64,000 bases of DNA from Myrica gale. Lineage: Eukaryota > Streptophyta > Magnoliopsida > Fagales > Myricaceae. The stretch is from positions 3,410,001 to 3,474,000 of the forward strand of contig OZ005608.1 of NCBI GenBank assembly GCA_963930655.1, in the 5' to 3' direction. Position numbers and translations under genes: made by a program. Numbering within the stretch: the first letter of the stretch is position 1; each line of letters begins with the position of its first letter. The notes under the pieces are model-generated. The model was given only the letters and a program-made list of their open reading frames with translations, searched no databases and was not told the DNA's origin. Shown here one piece after another: positions 9,453 through 22,169 of this stretch.

Positions 9453-12400
9453 GGAAGAGATGATAATGGTGGAATAAACTTATCGCAATTTTCTTCTGCC
9501 ACTGTTCCGAAGGTACGTAATAACAATTATATTTATTTTCTTGTTATACAATTATCTGCCAGTAATGGTGAAGATATTTAGTACGGAATTGTAGTAGTTG
9601 TTTTGATGTCTATAGAGTATTAGCATTCCTTGTGAATGTTTGGCTTCCATACACTGTAGAAGGAGGGACCATTTGGGGGTGCGACATTTGTGAAACCCAG
9701 GTACGCACAGCTCTTAGCTGTATACTTTTTGGGTTTTACACTAGTTTTAGTGCTAACAAATTTTCTATCCTAGAAGAGACTTTTTTTTTTTGGTAGTGAT
9801 ATTTCTTATCTTGACCATCTTAACGTTCCTGCTTATTTCCATAAACATGCATGCAGTTTAACAAGTTTGGTTGTTACACAGGTGGTAAGATTGAATGGCT
9901 GATGTTAGACAAATCTCACCGATGGTTACTTTAAAGAAGTGTCAATGAACATTTTGTTTGACAATGACAGTGACATTAAACTTTTCTTGAATGATGGTCT
10001 CGTTTGCTAGCACGTATCAATCCCATAATGGTTGCTTTTTAATTTAACAAAGTGTCATACATGACATTGATGGGTGAAAAGCTACTTGCAAATTATTTGA
10101 ATGGCACGATGCTATTCAATGCGCCATTGTGGACTTAGGAGTTTTTCGTTGTATTTTTTGCTCTTGCTTTCTGTTTGGAGGAAATTCTGATCTAAAATAA
10201 CTGGAAAATAGTTAATTATATGCAGGACATGCTCTGCCACTCTCTCGTAAATGAACTGCAGGTGCACAGTGACTGTGCCACTGTCACGTCCATAGTTCAA
10301 GAATGATAGTTCTTTTGGGTTGGATCCTTTCAAAGAACTAAAAGTATCTTATGCCTTTTCATATTGATGTACCTTCATATAATTATTTTCGATGTTGCTC
10401 ATGCTTGATGGGGCTTGCTCATTTGTGCTTTGTATATTTTTGGTTGGTTCGTACTAATAGTTTATTTCACAATCTATTACTCAAGTAGGATGGTGGGGCC
10501 TTCATTTCTTATATTTTAGCCGGTGATATCATTGCTGTTTTCAGACATTTGGCAAGTTTTGCAAGCAAGTTAAAGCTTGCTGGTGCATTGCAATATTTTA
10601 TGTACAGTTACCATGTAATCAAGCATTGTCATGTCTATTTGCAAAATGTTGCTCATCAGATCTTGCTGCAGCAAAGACTTTGTCATGTATGTTGGAGGGC
10701 ATGTTTGGTCTCTGGATTGGTGCCCTAGAGTTCATCAAAGGCCTGAGAGTCAAATCAAATGTGAGGTACTTTTATTTTTTTCGTGATCTAATTTTCATGT
10801 GGCGTAGGTCTTAATTTATTCCAATTCTCTGGCGGCTGTGTTCCTGTATTTGTGTGTGCCTCTAATTGAGAATTTCATGGTCTATCAGCTTTGATGTTCA
10901 AATAGCTTATCTTTCTGTTAGGTTTCGTTGTGTCAGAAAAGTGTGCTGTTGGATACATCATCATCCATCCTTACTGATTATCTTACTATTTGGTAGCCAG
11001 GGTACTTGTGGAGGAACAGTTTTTTTGGTTTTGTTTTTATGGGTTACATCTGATAATATTAGTCAGAATGGTTAGATGACTTTGTCCTTATCGGAATTGT
11101 TGAGCATTGTTGCACATATGTTGCTTTATAGCAAAATAATGTTCTCAGTTTTGTTTGCATCACTGAACAATTAGATAAATTCTTTATAAGACCTTGGAAT
11201 GTTGTATATGGTGATTGTGTGTAGGACTTAGCTAGATTATTCATGCAAATCATTTTTATGTGTGATTGCTTTGTTTTGTTTCTTGCTTATCAGATTATTG
11301 CTGTTGCTGCTCATCCTCCTGGATCTTCATATCACAAGATAGGTGTCCCACTTACTGGCAGAGGTGTTGTACAGATATGGTGTCTTCTAAATGTTGACAT
11401 GGATGAAGACGAGGTTCCACCTCCAACAGAAAAGGTAAAACGGGTAACTAAAAATAGTGGGGCCTTGGAGGACGAATCAACTTTATCAAAGAGGCCTAGA
11501 GGAAGACCTAGAGAGAAGCCAATAGAAGACTCTGGAGCCATAACAACTCAATCAAAGAGGCGAAGAGGAAGACCTAGGAAGAATCCGATAGAAAAACCTC
11601 TTGATAATTCAGAGTGCAATGACCAGAGTGTCCAAGCTCTTACTCTTCAAATCCCAGAATATTCGTCTGAATTGATTGCTATAGATGGGGCTCCAGAGGA
11701 TGCCCAAGAACATGCTGTACAAGAAGACAATAGTAAGAAACAAAAACGTTACAAGCGAGCGGCATGGAATAGTAATCCAGAACTTCAAACTCCTATGCAG
11801 AGCAGAAGATTGAAAAATAAGAAAAAGGCGTCGAGTTACATTCATGATGCAAGTCCGCTGTTGTTGACACAAAATGAAGATACCCAATCTTCTGTTATGG
11901 GTCAAATACAGCATAACCCTGTAGAGGAACCTGCAGTGTGTGATAACTTGTCACACAATGATGCCGTGGGAATTAGCTCTTCTAGTTGCTTGATTTCAAA
12001 TGAGGTTGCTTTGCCACGAGTTGTATTATGCCTAGCACACAATGGAAAGGTTGCATGGGATGTCAAATGGCGGCCTTCTAATGCATACAATGCCAATTGT
12101 AAGCATCGAATGGGTTATCTTGCTGTCCTTTTGGGGAATGGATCTCTGGAAGTGTAAGACATCTTCAGTTGTCTAGTTTTGGTGTTCTCTCAATTATGGT
12201 TCTCCACTTTTCTCATCTATATTTATCAAGTCTGTTTTTCCATTGTTTTGGAATTTCTTCTTTTCGGTTCGATTTAACGAACATTCATATTTTCTTAGAG
12301 CAAAAAGAAGCAACACTCATAATTACCTTTTTATTAATGATTTGTGTTGTTCACCATCGGCTATCATATTGCTTCAATAATTTCTGTAATCCTCACAGAT

Positions 12401-13792
12401 GTCATAGACTTCGTACGGGAACTAGTTTAAGAAAATTTCTTTTTGTCAACACTAGAGCCACAATTTTACACTTTATAATGTCTGAAATTGGAGGTATTGA
12501 GAATAAAGGTAAATATCTAAAATATTATCCAAGTTTGAATATTAAACTACTTTACATAGTAAAATTGGGGTAAGCAACTTATTGAACTCCTATATTACAT
12601 ACTGACCAATATTGATTTTCGGAGTACTGTCCACATATCATATAATTCTTTCTGCACTCTTGCTTGCACCTTGTTTATTACAAATGTAATCTGTATCTTG
12701 ATGCCAATATCATACTTATCAATTCAGGTGGGAGGTTCCTCTTCCTCGTATGGTGAGAGCTGTCTATTCCTCTGCCCATCTGGAGGGCACTGATCCTCGT
12801 TTTGTGAAATTGGAGCCTGTATTCAAATGCTCAATGTTGAAATGTGGAGGCATACAGAGGTAGTTCCGTTTACTACATTTTCTTATAAATAATTTGGAAG
12901 TTTACTAGAGTGAACTAAAAGTTATCTTTTGCCTTAAGACCAGGCTTTACAAATGGACATATTTGTTGTTGCAAAACGGCTAGCAATATTGTGACAAGAG
13001 ATCCCTAGCTAGTTGCACTCACTGGTTAATTTGCAAAACCTAATGGGACGGCCATCCAAAAAATTTTAAAAACACACTTGGTTCTAGAGCCCCTACTGCA
13101 AGTCATGTAGTCTCCCCGCTCTCCATATGTGAATCCTTTGCTTTTAAGTTCTCTGTTGGCGGGGCATGACATGAATCCTGCTACAATATACGTATTCAAC
13201 ATCAGGACATACTCCTACAACTGCAACATTTGTGTGAAAGGATGAAAGAAGAGAATTGAAGAACATGCACACCTGGGTTAAATGCAACCTGAGATGCTTG
13301 AATTTCAACAAGCTTTGCTCAAAAGAGGGCTTAGTATTTCCCTGATGTCTTTCCTATAATCATTGGTTACAGGCAGCTGTATTTGTTTTAACTTGTTATG
13401 TGGTTTACTTTACTAAAGTATTCGTTTGTTTTTTTTCTCTTTTTCATGCGATTTACTTATATTATTGAAAGCTATTTTACACTCCATCGTTGTCTTTTAT
13501 ATAGCATCCTTCTCACATTGGAGTGGTCAGCTTCAACCCCTCATGATTACATTGTTGCTGGCTGCCACGATGGAACGGTAATTGTTTTGTTATTTTGTTT
13601 ATTTTTATTATTTATTTACTAGGTTTTTTTTTCTTTATGTCAAGTTGCCTTCTAGATACCTGGGGGAAATACTTGAACAATTGTCATGCTTTTGCTTAAT
13701 ATATATAGCTTTTTCAAGGAAAATGATATGTCCCCCACACGTTCTTAGGTTAGTATAGTTGCCAGTAATAATTGTTGACTAAATCAGTCCTA

Positions 13793-14020
13793 GAGCATGC
13801 TCGTTTTGGTGAAATTTGTAGAATTTGAATCCAACCTTCTAAAATTATAATCCCAACATTACTTCTACACAAATACCAATACAACTCAATAGTACCTTTT
13901 TTAGAAACATCAATACAACTCTAACAACTTCTACACAAATTCCAATAAAACTCTAACATCACCTAAATATTCACACCATACTTAAAATTCTTAAATTTTT
14001 TACCAAAACGAACGTGCCCC
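13793..14020. mobile_element. MITE in WD40 intron 7
   Basis: Ends GAGCATGCTCGTTTTGGTGA and the complement of TACCAAAACGAACGTGCCCC form imperfect terminal inverted repeats. The core is CAATA/CAACTCTAAC-rich and non-coding. The same CGTTTTG-type ends occur in the element at 44209-44518, so both belong to one family. Confidence 0.6.
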
Positions 14021-17000
14021 TAGTGTTTTCAGCTTCATTTCTTTCTTTGTCTACTTTGACTCCTGCTTTGTAGCTAGCTAAGTTTATTTCTGGTATCGGA
14101 GCTAAAGAAGTTTGCCATGGCATTCAGGTTGCTCTATGGAAATTTTCTGTAAGTAATTCATCTAAAGGTAATGGGAAACATCTCAATATGGTTAATTCAA
14201 AGGCAATGTAAACAACTTTGATAAACTTCTTTTCCCACTTGTTGCTCTGCAGTTACAAGGCCATTGCTTTGCTTCAGTGCAGATACAGTTCCTATTAGAG
14301 CACTTGCCTGGGCTCCAGTTGAAAAGTAAGTGATGCCAGAAGATGGATATTCCTTAAATTCTTTTGTTGTCATCTTGATGAGTAATATAATGTAAGCAGA
14401 TCTATTATTAGGAAATGTTTCTTGCTTTTTTTTTTTATATTGTTACCAGTGATCCAGAGAGTGCAAATGTTATACTTACTGCTGGGCATGGAGGCCTAAG
14501 GTTTTGGGACCTACGGTAGGTACGATGGCTTATTTTGCTTACATTGCTTACGTTTAAATTCTCATCTACATGCTTTTGCTAGTACAGAAATTTTACAATT
14601 TTTATTGCGTGAATTTCATTTCATCTGAAATGAAGATGTTCTGAGTTGAATCTTACTGCACAGAAATATTTGAACATCTGACTAAAGAGAACTTTGGGTG
14701 AAAAGTTTTAGAGGTTAATCACGATATAGCTGTTTTCTAGGCTAATGATGCTGTCACTGTCTGGTGTGTGTTTGGTTCATAAAAAGCGTTCTGTTTGCAT
14801 GTACTATCTGTACGAGTTATGATTTTAAGAAGAAATCCATGGGTTTATGAGTTCATATACTAAAAGCGTCAAAGGTAGGGTAATTTAGATTGATAGGGTA
14901 TGGATAAATAATTGGGATTAATTTCTTTGATCACTTTTGATATGGTTCAGTAGTGGTAGTTGCATTTCATGCTAAAGAGCTGTAAGCTAAAATTGTTTGC
15001 AGTGATCCATTCCGTCCTTTGTGGGACCTCCATCCTGTGCCAAGGATCATATATAGTCTGGATTGGCTGCCTAATCCCAGGTATTGTATGATTAATTCAA
15101 CACATATCAGTATCTTTTTAAGTCAACCCCCCCCCCCCCCTTTGAAGAATTCATTCTTCATCTTCTAGATGTGTTATTCTGTCCTTTGATGATGGAACAA
15201 TGAGGATCCTCAGCTTGGTTAAAGCTGCGTATGATGTTCCTGTCACTGGAAAACCCTTTGGTGGGACGAAACAACAAGGATTGCACAGTTATCACTGTTC
15301 ATCATTTGCTATCTGGAGCGTCCAAGTGTCAAGACGAACAGGTATCTCTCATACACTTATGGGAGAAAAATACACTTCGTTTACTTTTATCAAGATCCAA
15401 ACCTAGAAAATGATGATACATTGGGAAACCTCTTTTTCATGTTCAAGTCAGAAAATTTGGTATATGAAGCTGTTCCAACTATATCTTGAGGTTCTACACA
15501 CTATGGAGTGTTGCTTACTTTAAATTATTCATCAGCTGATTGAAACTCCAATTATGTAGATTCTTATCGATTATGTGAAAAATGACATGAAAGTAAAATT
15601 TCTCGTGGTTGGACAGTCCTTGTCTTCTGTTTTTTTAGCTCTAAACTAGGTGTTAAACTTTTAGTTTTGGTATCAAACTATGAGTAATAGCGTATTTTTC
15701 CTCTGAAATCGTAGGCATGGTTGCATATTGCGGTGCAGATGGTACTGTTCTCCGTTTTCAGGTTAGTATTTGTTCCCGCTAGATTTCACTCTCTAAGATT
15801 TTTCTTCTTATATTGTTGTATTGCCTGCTCAACTATTTCATTTACAAAGAGGACTTTTCAAGTTTCAGTGCTTCCTCAACTTCCATGAGTTTTGTATTGA
15901 TTTCCCTTAATAACCAATTGCACATTGAAGGATTGGTCAGTGTATGATATAAGCCCGACAAAGACTCTTCTTTCCCAAGTGTTTTAACATGTTGAGATAT
16001 TACACAGTTGTATGTTTGAGCCAACTGATTTTAGCAGAAGGTAGTGACATTCTTGGATGTTTAAATAAAATATGTTGCTTAGAAAAAAAAATTGAAATAC
16101 GTCAATTAAGAAGTTCCAATATCGTTTCATCATATGATATGATGAACTAAATCACCAATATCTCTTTCTTTTTCCTAGTGTGGCTCACGTACTTGGGGGC
16201 CTTGTAGCACTGTAGGTTGACAATTCTGTTTACCGTGCTCAAAGACTTGCAAGTAAGCATCCTTTGTGAGGAGTTTGCGAAGCAATAATAGTGTATAATA
16301 ACTGTATGCAGTTCTAAGCTGCTGCTGCTAAGCTTTTGTTTAATATGGTTGTGTTGCGCTTATAATCAGCTCACAAGCAAAGCAGTGGACAAAGATCCTT
16401 CACGAAATCAGATCCCACATTTTCTTTGTGGTTCACTAACAGAGGAGGAATCAGTTATCACAATAACACTCCAGAGCCAAATACCCCTTTCCCATTGAAG
16501 AAGTCTCTTAACAAAAGTGGGGAGACTCCTGTTTCCATGCGAGAGTTCGCATCAGAGCCACAACAGGTGAAAAGAGTCAGTGAGACGGCAACAGGTCCTA
16601 GTACGGATTCTCAAATTTTGGGTTAAGTTTTGGGAATTGCATTGCCTCGTGCATTTTGATTTTTCTTTTTATCTGCAAGGTTCATTAAAATTGTCAATCT
16701 TGTTGCAGCCATTTGTTATGGCGACCAGGCGACGACCCAGGTACAGAATCTGGACCTCAGGAAGCATTGGCACCCCCGAAGAGCAAAAGGAGATTAACGA
16801 AATGTAGCAGTAAGAAAAGTCGGGAAGAAAACCAAGCCTTGGCATGCAGAGATGAAGAGCCAGTAAAAGTACAGGAGAACGAAAATGGAAAAGACGAATC
16901 TTGGACTATCGAAGCTTTTACTTCGAAAAATATAGCAATGCATAGGGTGAGGTGGAACATGAACAAGGGTAGTGAGAGATGGCTATGCTATGGCGGAGCT

Positions 17001-17094
17001 GCTGGGGTCGTACGTTGTCAGGAGATTGTCTTGTCTGATGTTGATAAGAAACTGGCCATGAAGAGATGAGACAGGGTCCCTGATAAATTGGCCA

Positions 17095-17461
17095 ATGTTT
17101 GCAAAGTCAGATTTTATATAAAAAATTTAGAATATGTAGACGTAAAATTTTAGCTATTTTATCCTTCACGTCAGCGCACAACAATTTTCTCTCTTTTTAC
17201 AACAATTTTTTATAAAAATTAAAAATTAATAATAAAAAACTTCAAAATTATCTCCCAACAAATTATCTTTATACATCATAATAAACTTAAAAATGACTTA
17301 AATCATCTATTTTTATTATTTCATAAAAAAATTAAAATTTTCTGACATCTCTCTAATATATATGAAAATTTTCACTATTTTTTCAGAAAATTTAATAAAA
17401 CTCTAATTTACCTCAATTTTCACATCACTAAAGTTTTCTAAAAATTCTTAAATGCAAACAT
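17095..17461. mobile_element. MITE-like insert just downstream of the WD40 gene
   Basis: The 367 bp AT-rich segment begins ATGTTTGCA and ends TGCAAACAT, an inverted terminal match. It begins 26 bp after the WD40 stop codon, so it probably lies in the 3' untranslated region. No coding capacity. Confidence 0.45.
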
Positions 17462-18651
17462 GCTTGATATACTTGTTCCTGTTCTTAACTGGCTATTTAT
17501 GAAATTGCCCTAATTTTTTTGGTAATTAAATTGCCCTAATCTATTGTCTTTTGGTGAACACGGGGATTCTTTTGTTGCTTCCATGCTTCTTTGAAGTATA
17601 TACGAGTGGCACCAACGGAAGTGGGCGGACCAAATTTGGGCTGGGCCAGGCCCATTTTAAACCGTAGAAGCTGGATTAGCCCAGTCCCAATATCAATTAG
17701 CATGCCTAAAACCCATACGCATGGACCCCTACCATTTTACGCCATGAGCTCTTTTGGGATTTTTGTCAATACCGTTAAATACTAACCATCGTTCTTATGT
17801 ACACTTTGTTTTTTTGTTTTCTATTCCACAAGCAGTCGTCATTCAATACGCGGGAAACGCAACACTGAAATGTTGGATTAAATCGTTCAATCGCAGTGAA
17901 AGAGGTGTAAAAGATGAACTAGACTACTATGCAATTTGGGTAACCGAATTGCCTTCTGTTCGGATAGTTGTGAGCTCCGGATGGTCTCTTACTCTATCAT
18001 CTATTGCTCCTTATGCATTACAGTTATTGCAGAAGAGTCTGGTCAGTAAAAGATTTTAATTTTCCGCAACCAAAAAGGCTGAATTTCTTTGAAAATTCGC
18101 AAAACGATAATAAGAAGAAAGAAAAAAAAACGATAATTTTTTTTAAGAAAAAAGGAAAGGAAAAAAAAGAAGAAGAGAAGAACGGAGTGCGGTTTTCTGA
18201 ACGCGTGCCAAGGAAGTGTGGTGGCCACCAATCCTGAACACTTGGATAACGAGATACGGAGTCGTGGACGGGACTGTGGAGATGTGAGACGCCAAGACCA
18301 TTGCACGAAAAATAGAGCGCATCGGTTTGCTCTCTCTCTCTCTCTCCCCCTCTCCCTCTCCCTCTTCCTCCGGCACAACAAATTTTCAGTAGAACCAACA
18401 TTTAGGGAGACATCAAGTGAAATTCAGCGTACGTTTGTCCCCTTTCTCTCCTCCTTCTCTCTTTTGGTCTTATCTGATTCTTCATTTTGCTTGCTGGGAA
18501 GGAGTCTTCGATTCTTGTTATTCATATTTCGTGTACGATTCAGATGGTTGTCTCTCTCTTCTCTATACTCCTGTTCTAGGACGAATCCAGAATTTCCGTT
18601 GTTCTCTTTGCGAAAATCTCAACTTGTACTACTACATTTGATTCTTTTGCC
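17462..18651. other. Spacer and CT-rich leader of the PPR gene
   Basis: No coding exon seen; the overlapping 75-150 codon frames come from A- and CT-rich low-complexity sequence. A (CT)n/CCCTCT tract at 18331-18368 is a typical plant pyrimidine-patch leader and probably belongs to the PPR 5' untranslated region. Confidence 0.5.
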
Positions 18652-20358
18652 ATGGCAACCCTCCTGAATTCAGTGTCCTCTATTATAAACCCATCACCAG
18701 ATACTATTAGAAGGGGAGGCTCTGGGTTCTTCTCTCATATCCCAAATCTGCAGACTTTTTCACTTAGCAAGGGCTTTTCTAAAGTTTTGGCAGCTACTCA
18801 GATCACCATTTCTACAAAAGACGCTATTTTCACTCTGCCCAACTGGAGGTCTGGGAAGAGTGACTCAAGAAGTAGGGAAATTAGACTCAATGATACGTTT
18901 TTTCACTTGGAGTACATGGTAGGGAAGGGCCAAAAGCCTGACGTAGCTCAAGCAACTCAGCTTTTGTATGATCTATGGAAGGCAAGTAAGATGAGGAAAG
19001 CAATTAGAGTGATGGAGATGATGATTGGTTCTGGTGTTATACCTGATGCAGCTTCCTACACATACTTGGTGAATTATTTGTGTAAAAGAGGGAATGTTGG
19101 GTATGCAATGCAATTGGTTGAAAAAATGGAGGAACATGGCTTCCCAACCAATACCGTTACATATAATTCTCTTCTTAGAGGTCTTTGTATGCACGGAAAC
19201 TTGAACCAGAGCTTGCAGCTTTTGGATCGATTGATGCAGAAGGGGCTGATCCCAAATGCATTCACATACTCCTTCTTGCTTGAAGCTGCTTATAAAGAAA
19301 AAGGAGTAAATGAAGCTATGAAGCTATTGGATGAGATAATTGCAAAGGGCGGGAAGCCTAATTTGGTTAGTTACAACATTTTGTTAACTGGGCTGTGCAA
19401 GGAAGATAGGATCGAAGAGGGAATCCAGTTCTTCAGGGATTTGCCTTCAAAGGGGTTCAATCCAAACGTTGTCAGTTATAACATTCTGTTGAGAAGTCTG
19501 TGCTACAAGGGGCAGTGGGAGGAAGCAAATGAGCTTCTAGCTGAGATGGATGGTGAGGATCGGTCACCCTCAATAGTTACTTATAACATATTGATTGGTT
19601 CGCTTGCTCTCAATGGCAGAACAGAACATGCTCTTGAGGTTCTGGATGAAATGATGAGAGGTGGTTTCAGGCCTACCGCCGCAAGCTACAACCCCATAAT
19701 CGCTCGTCTCTGCACAGAGAAGAAAGTAGATCTTGTTCTTAAGTGTTTAGACAAAATGATTTATCATCGGTGTAATCCTAACGAAGGAACGTACAATGCC
19801 ATAGCTCTGCTCTGTGAGGAGGGGATGGTGCAAGAGGCATTCTCAATAATTCAGAGCTTGGGCAATAAGCAAAATTCCTCCATGCACGATTTCTGCAGAA
19901 TTGTGATTACAAGCTTGTGTAGGAAAGGAAACACGTATCCAGCATTTCAGCTTTTATATGAGATGACAAGGCTTGGATTTATGCCCGATTCTTATACCTA
20001 TTCATCTTTAATTAGAGGATTGTGTACAGAGGGAATGCTAGATGAGGCCATGGAGATGTTCTGGGTGATGGAAGAAAATAACTTTAGGCCGGATACTGAA
20101 AACTTCAATGCACTTATTCTTGGATTTTGCAAATCACAAAGAACAGATTTATCCTTGGAAGTTTTTCAGATGATGATTGAGAAAGGATATATGCCTAATG
20201 AAACAACTTATACCATTCTTGTGGAAGGTATTGCCCATGAAAAGGAAAAAGAGCTGGCAGCCGAAGTTTTGAAAGAGTTGTACCTTAGACAGGTTGTGAG
20301 CCAGAGTACAGTGGAAAGAATTGCTATGCAGTATGACCTCGAGGGTTTACCAATATAG
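18652..20358 (+). CDS. P-class pentatricopeptide repeat protein (At1g79080-like), probably chloroplast
   Basis: An intronless ORF of 568 residues. The first 60 or so residues are rich in Ser, Thr and basic residues with few acidic ones, consistent with a plastid transit peptide. From about residue 98 to 553 there is a run of roughly 13 repeats of about 35 residues with the helix-turn-helix signature (examples: TYNSLLRGLCMHGNLNQSLQ, SYNILLTGLCKEDRIEEG). I see no E, DYW or SMR extension, so it is P-class. These proteins bind single-stranded organellar RNA one base per repeat and affect its stability, splicing or translation. Length and sequence match the protein I know as At1g79080, chloroplastic. 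The target RNA is unknown. The frame is intact and the start is the first Met after a CT-rich leader. Confidence 0.93.
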   Translation: MATLLNSVSSIINPSPDTIRRGGSGFFSHIPNLQTFSLSKGFSKVLAATQITISTKDAIFTLPNWRSGKSDSRSREIRLNDTFFHLEYMVGKGQKPDVAQATQLLYDLWKASKMRKAIRVMEMMIGSGVIPDAASYTYLVNYLCKRGNVGYAMQLVEKMEEHGFPTNTVTYNSLLRGLCMHGNLNQSLQLLDRLMQKGLIPNAFTYSFLLEAAYKEKGVNEAMKLLDEIIAKGGKPNLVSYNILLTGLCKEDRIEEGIQFFRDLPSKGFNPNVVSYNILLRSLCYKGQWEEANELLAEMDGEDRSPSIVTYNILIGSLALNGRTEHALEVLDEMMRGGFRPTAASYNPIIARLCTEKKVDLVLKCLDKMIYHRCNPNEGTYNAIALLCEEGMVQEAFSIIQSLGNKQNSSMHDFCRIVITSLCRKGNTYPAFQLLYEMTRLGFMPDSYTYSSLIRGLCTEGMLDEAMEMFWVMEENNFRPDTENFNALILGFCKSQRTDLSLEVFQMMIEKGYMPNETTYTILVEGIAHEKEKELAAEVLKELYLRQVVSQSTVERIAMQYDLEGLPI

Positions 20359-22169
20359 GTAACATGAGAATTCCATGAATATAGAAAGAAGGAAACAGGA
20401 ATATGGAGTTTGTAGGAGAAAGATTTGTTTATTTGGTTCGAGCCTGTGCCCAATGATGATTTTTGTAGATAGGCCAACAAAAAAGTGGCCTCTTATGGTC
20501 ATTGTAATCAAATGTTTAAAAGTGGACGAGTTTATGCTGAGGATCTCAGGTCCGAGGTAACCCTTTCTTTGCTTCAAGGACTATGCTCTGTCTTGCATAT
20601 CCGGGGCTGTTAAGTATGTAAATACTCTTACTTTGAGTTTGCATCATAACAAATCTAACATCTGATATGGTATTTGCTTGGGCAACTTCTTCCTTGAACC
20701 TTATCTAATGCAAACCAATTCTTTGGTGCTTTTATTTATTTTTAAATCTTTGTTAATTGCAACTGCTTGATCTTTTTTTTAGTAACCTCTATATGTCCGA
20801 TACTGTTAGAACTTCAATCTTCGAAAATAGGGATTTAGAAATAGGTTAGTGCTTTTGAGAATATTTATGAGCCCTTGCAACAAGCTTAAAAGTTTCACTG
20901 TGATTCCTTCCGGTGCACTACCCTCACGTTATTTGTAGCTTAGAGAGAGAAGAAGGAGAGTTTGTCGTGGAGAGGATGGTACCTAGGAATAGTATAGACT
21001 TGAAAATATTTAGAGTTCAGGTTAAAATGGTGACGACTGGGTTTCAACTTTCATTCCTTTTTCCTTGTAAGTTGTAACCATGAAAAACTTTCTTTAAGCA
21101 CTTCCTTTCGACCTACCTTCTAATCTACTTCTACATCTTCTTGTTATCCCTTCCTTTTCTCCTTCCTTTACTCTTCTCTGTCATCTTTCCTTGATCCATC
21201 CCTCTCCTTTGACCTTTTCCACTTCTCTCCTTGTATATTCCACTTGGGATTGAGAGGCTTTACCCTCTTAACATAGCTTTTGTGATGTTAAAACAAAATT
21301 TTAGGAGTTGGTAAAAAGGTAGAGAGAGAATGAAAAAGTGAAGAGAGAAAAAATTGTAATGATGATAAAATTTTGGTGTTAAAATTTTAGTTTAGCAAAC
21401 GTTTTGTTAATTTCTTGGCTCGTACTCGCTATAATTCTAGGCCCCAGAAGAGGAACACAGAACCCCTCCAGCCCTGAGCCCTCTGAGAATCAATTTGTGG
21501 GGGATAGAAAGGGAACTTAACTTGAAAAAATAAATTCTCAAATTCTCATTTTTTTCTTCATTTTAAATGAATTTGATGGCAAGAAAAAGCATGGTTCATA
21601 AGCCATTTTTGAGGTCAGAAAGTGGTGTTTACATGCCAAATATTAATAAAATAACTTATTTTTCTCACATCAAATTATTTCTTTTTATCAAAATAAATAT
21701 AAAATAATCTCTCTTTTAACCCTAATCTAAAATTTAGATAAAGGAATTGGATTTCGAATGTATCAATGCCCTTTCAATAATCTTTTTTCACTCGAAAAAA
21801 AATACAACACACTTTTTTTCCCGAGAATAAATAGTGCGTCCCCTCCTCTTTATTTCCCCCATTTTTTTTCCTCGTTATCGTATTTCTTTGTATCTGTTCA
21901 TTTTATTTTTATTTGTTGATATGACTTGGAGTTTTTATTTATTTTTCGGATTGAATTTAGCATTTGAAATATATCCTGAAACAAAGAAAAAAAAACATTG
22001 GACGAAGATGTCAGCTAATTCAGGAAAAAAGAAGAAAGAAAATAAAACTTTGGACGGAGAAGTATAAAGTCGAGGCTCGGTTGGGAGGACGAAGAAGACA
22101 GCCCCAGAAGCCAAATAACCGAAATACTGGAAGATCGCCCGCTCTAATAGCGAATCGCTACTGACTTAA
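20359..22169. other. Intergenic, PPR 3' region with MITE fragment
   Basis: No coding exon seen. A MITE-like segment sits at about 21270-21410. The last 300 bp before 22170 are A/G-rich and likely hold the promoter and leader of the Snapin-like gene. Confidence 0.5.
21270..21410. mobile_element. MITE-like element (GTTTGC-end family)
   Basis: The right end TTTTAGTTTAGCAAACG is the complement-type end seen at 6541. The core GAGAGAGAATGAAAAAGTGAA is the reverse of the TTCACTTTTT-type core in the other members. The left boundary is approximate. Confidence 0.45.

Larger units (their letters stand above)
8900..17069 (+). pseudogene. AT-hook/WD40 protein gene (GTF3C2-like), reading frame broken at three sites
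   Basis: Exons read by homology and GT-AG sites: 8900-9255, 9351-9512, 9660-9700, 10672-10765, 11294-12153, 12728-12859, 13505-13577, 14128-14167, 14253-14325, 14450-14515, 15003-15080, 15169-15341, 15715-15761, 16370-about 16616, 16709-17069. All junctions are in phase apart from the lesions. Exon 5 holds two AT-hooks (KRPRGRPREKP and KRRRGRPRKNP cores); later exons hold WD-type blocks such as GHGGLRFWDLR. The architecture matches the plant WD40 protein related to TFIIIC subunit GTF3C2 (I recall At1g19485), a nuclear DNA-binding protein. Lesions: a 35 bp insertion in exon 2 (9405-9450), a missing base near 16462 giving TGA at 16496-16498, and an 8 bp imperfect tandem duplication at 16720-16735. 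The conserved C-terminal RWNMNKGSERWLCYGGAAG block is intact but out of frame. Either a young pseudogene or partly assembly error. Confidence 0.8.
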
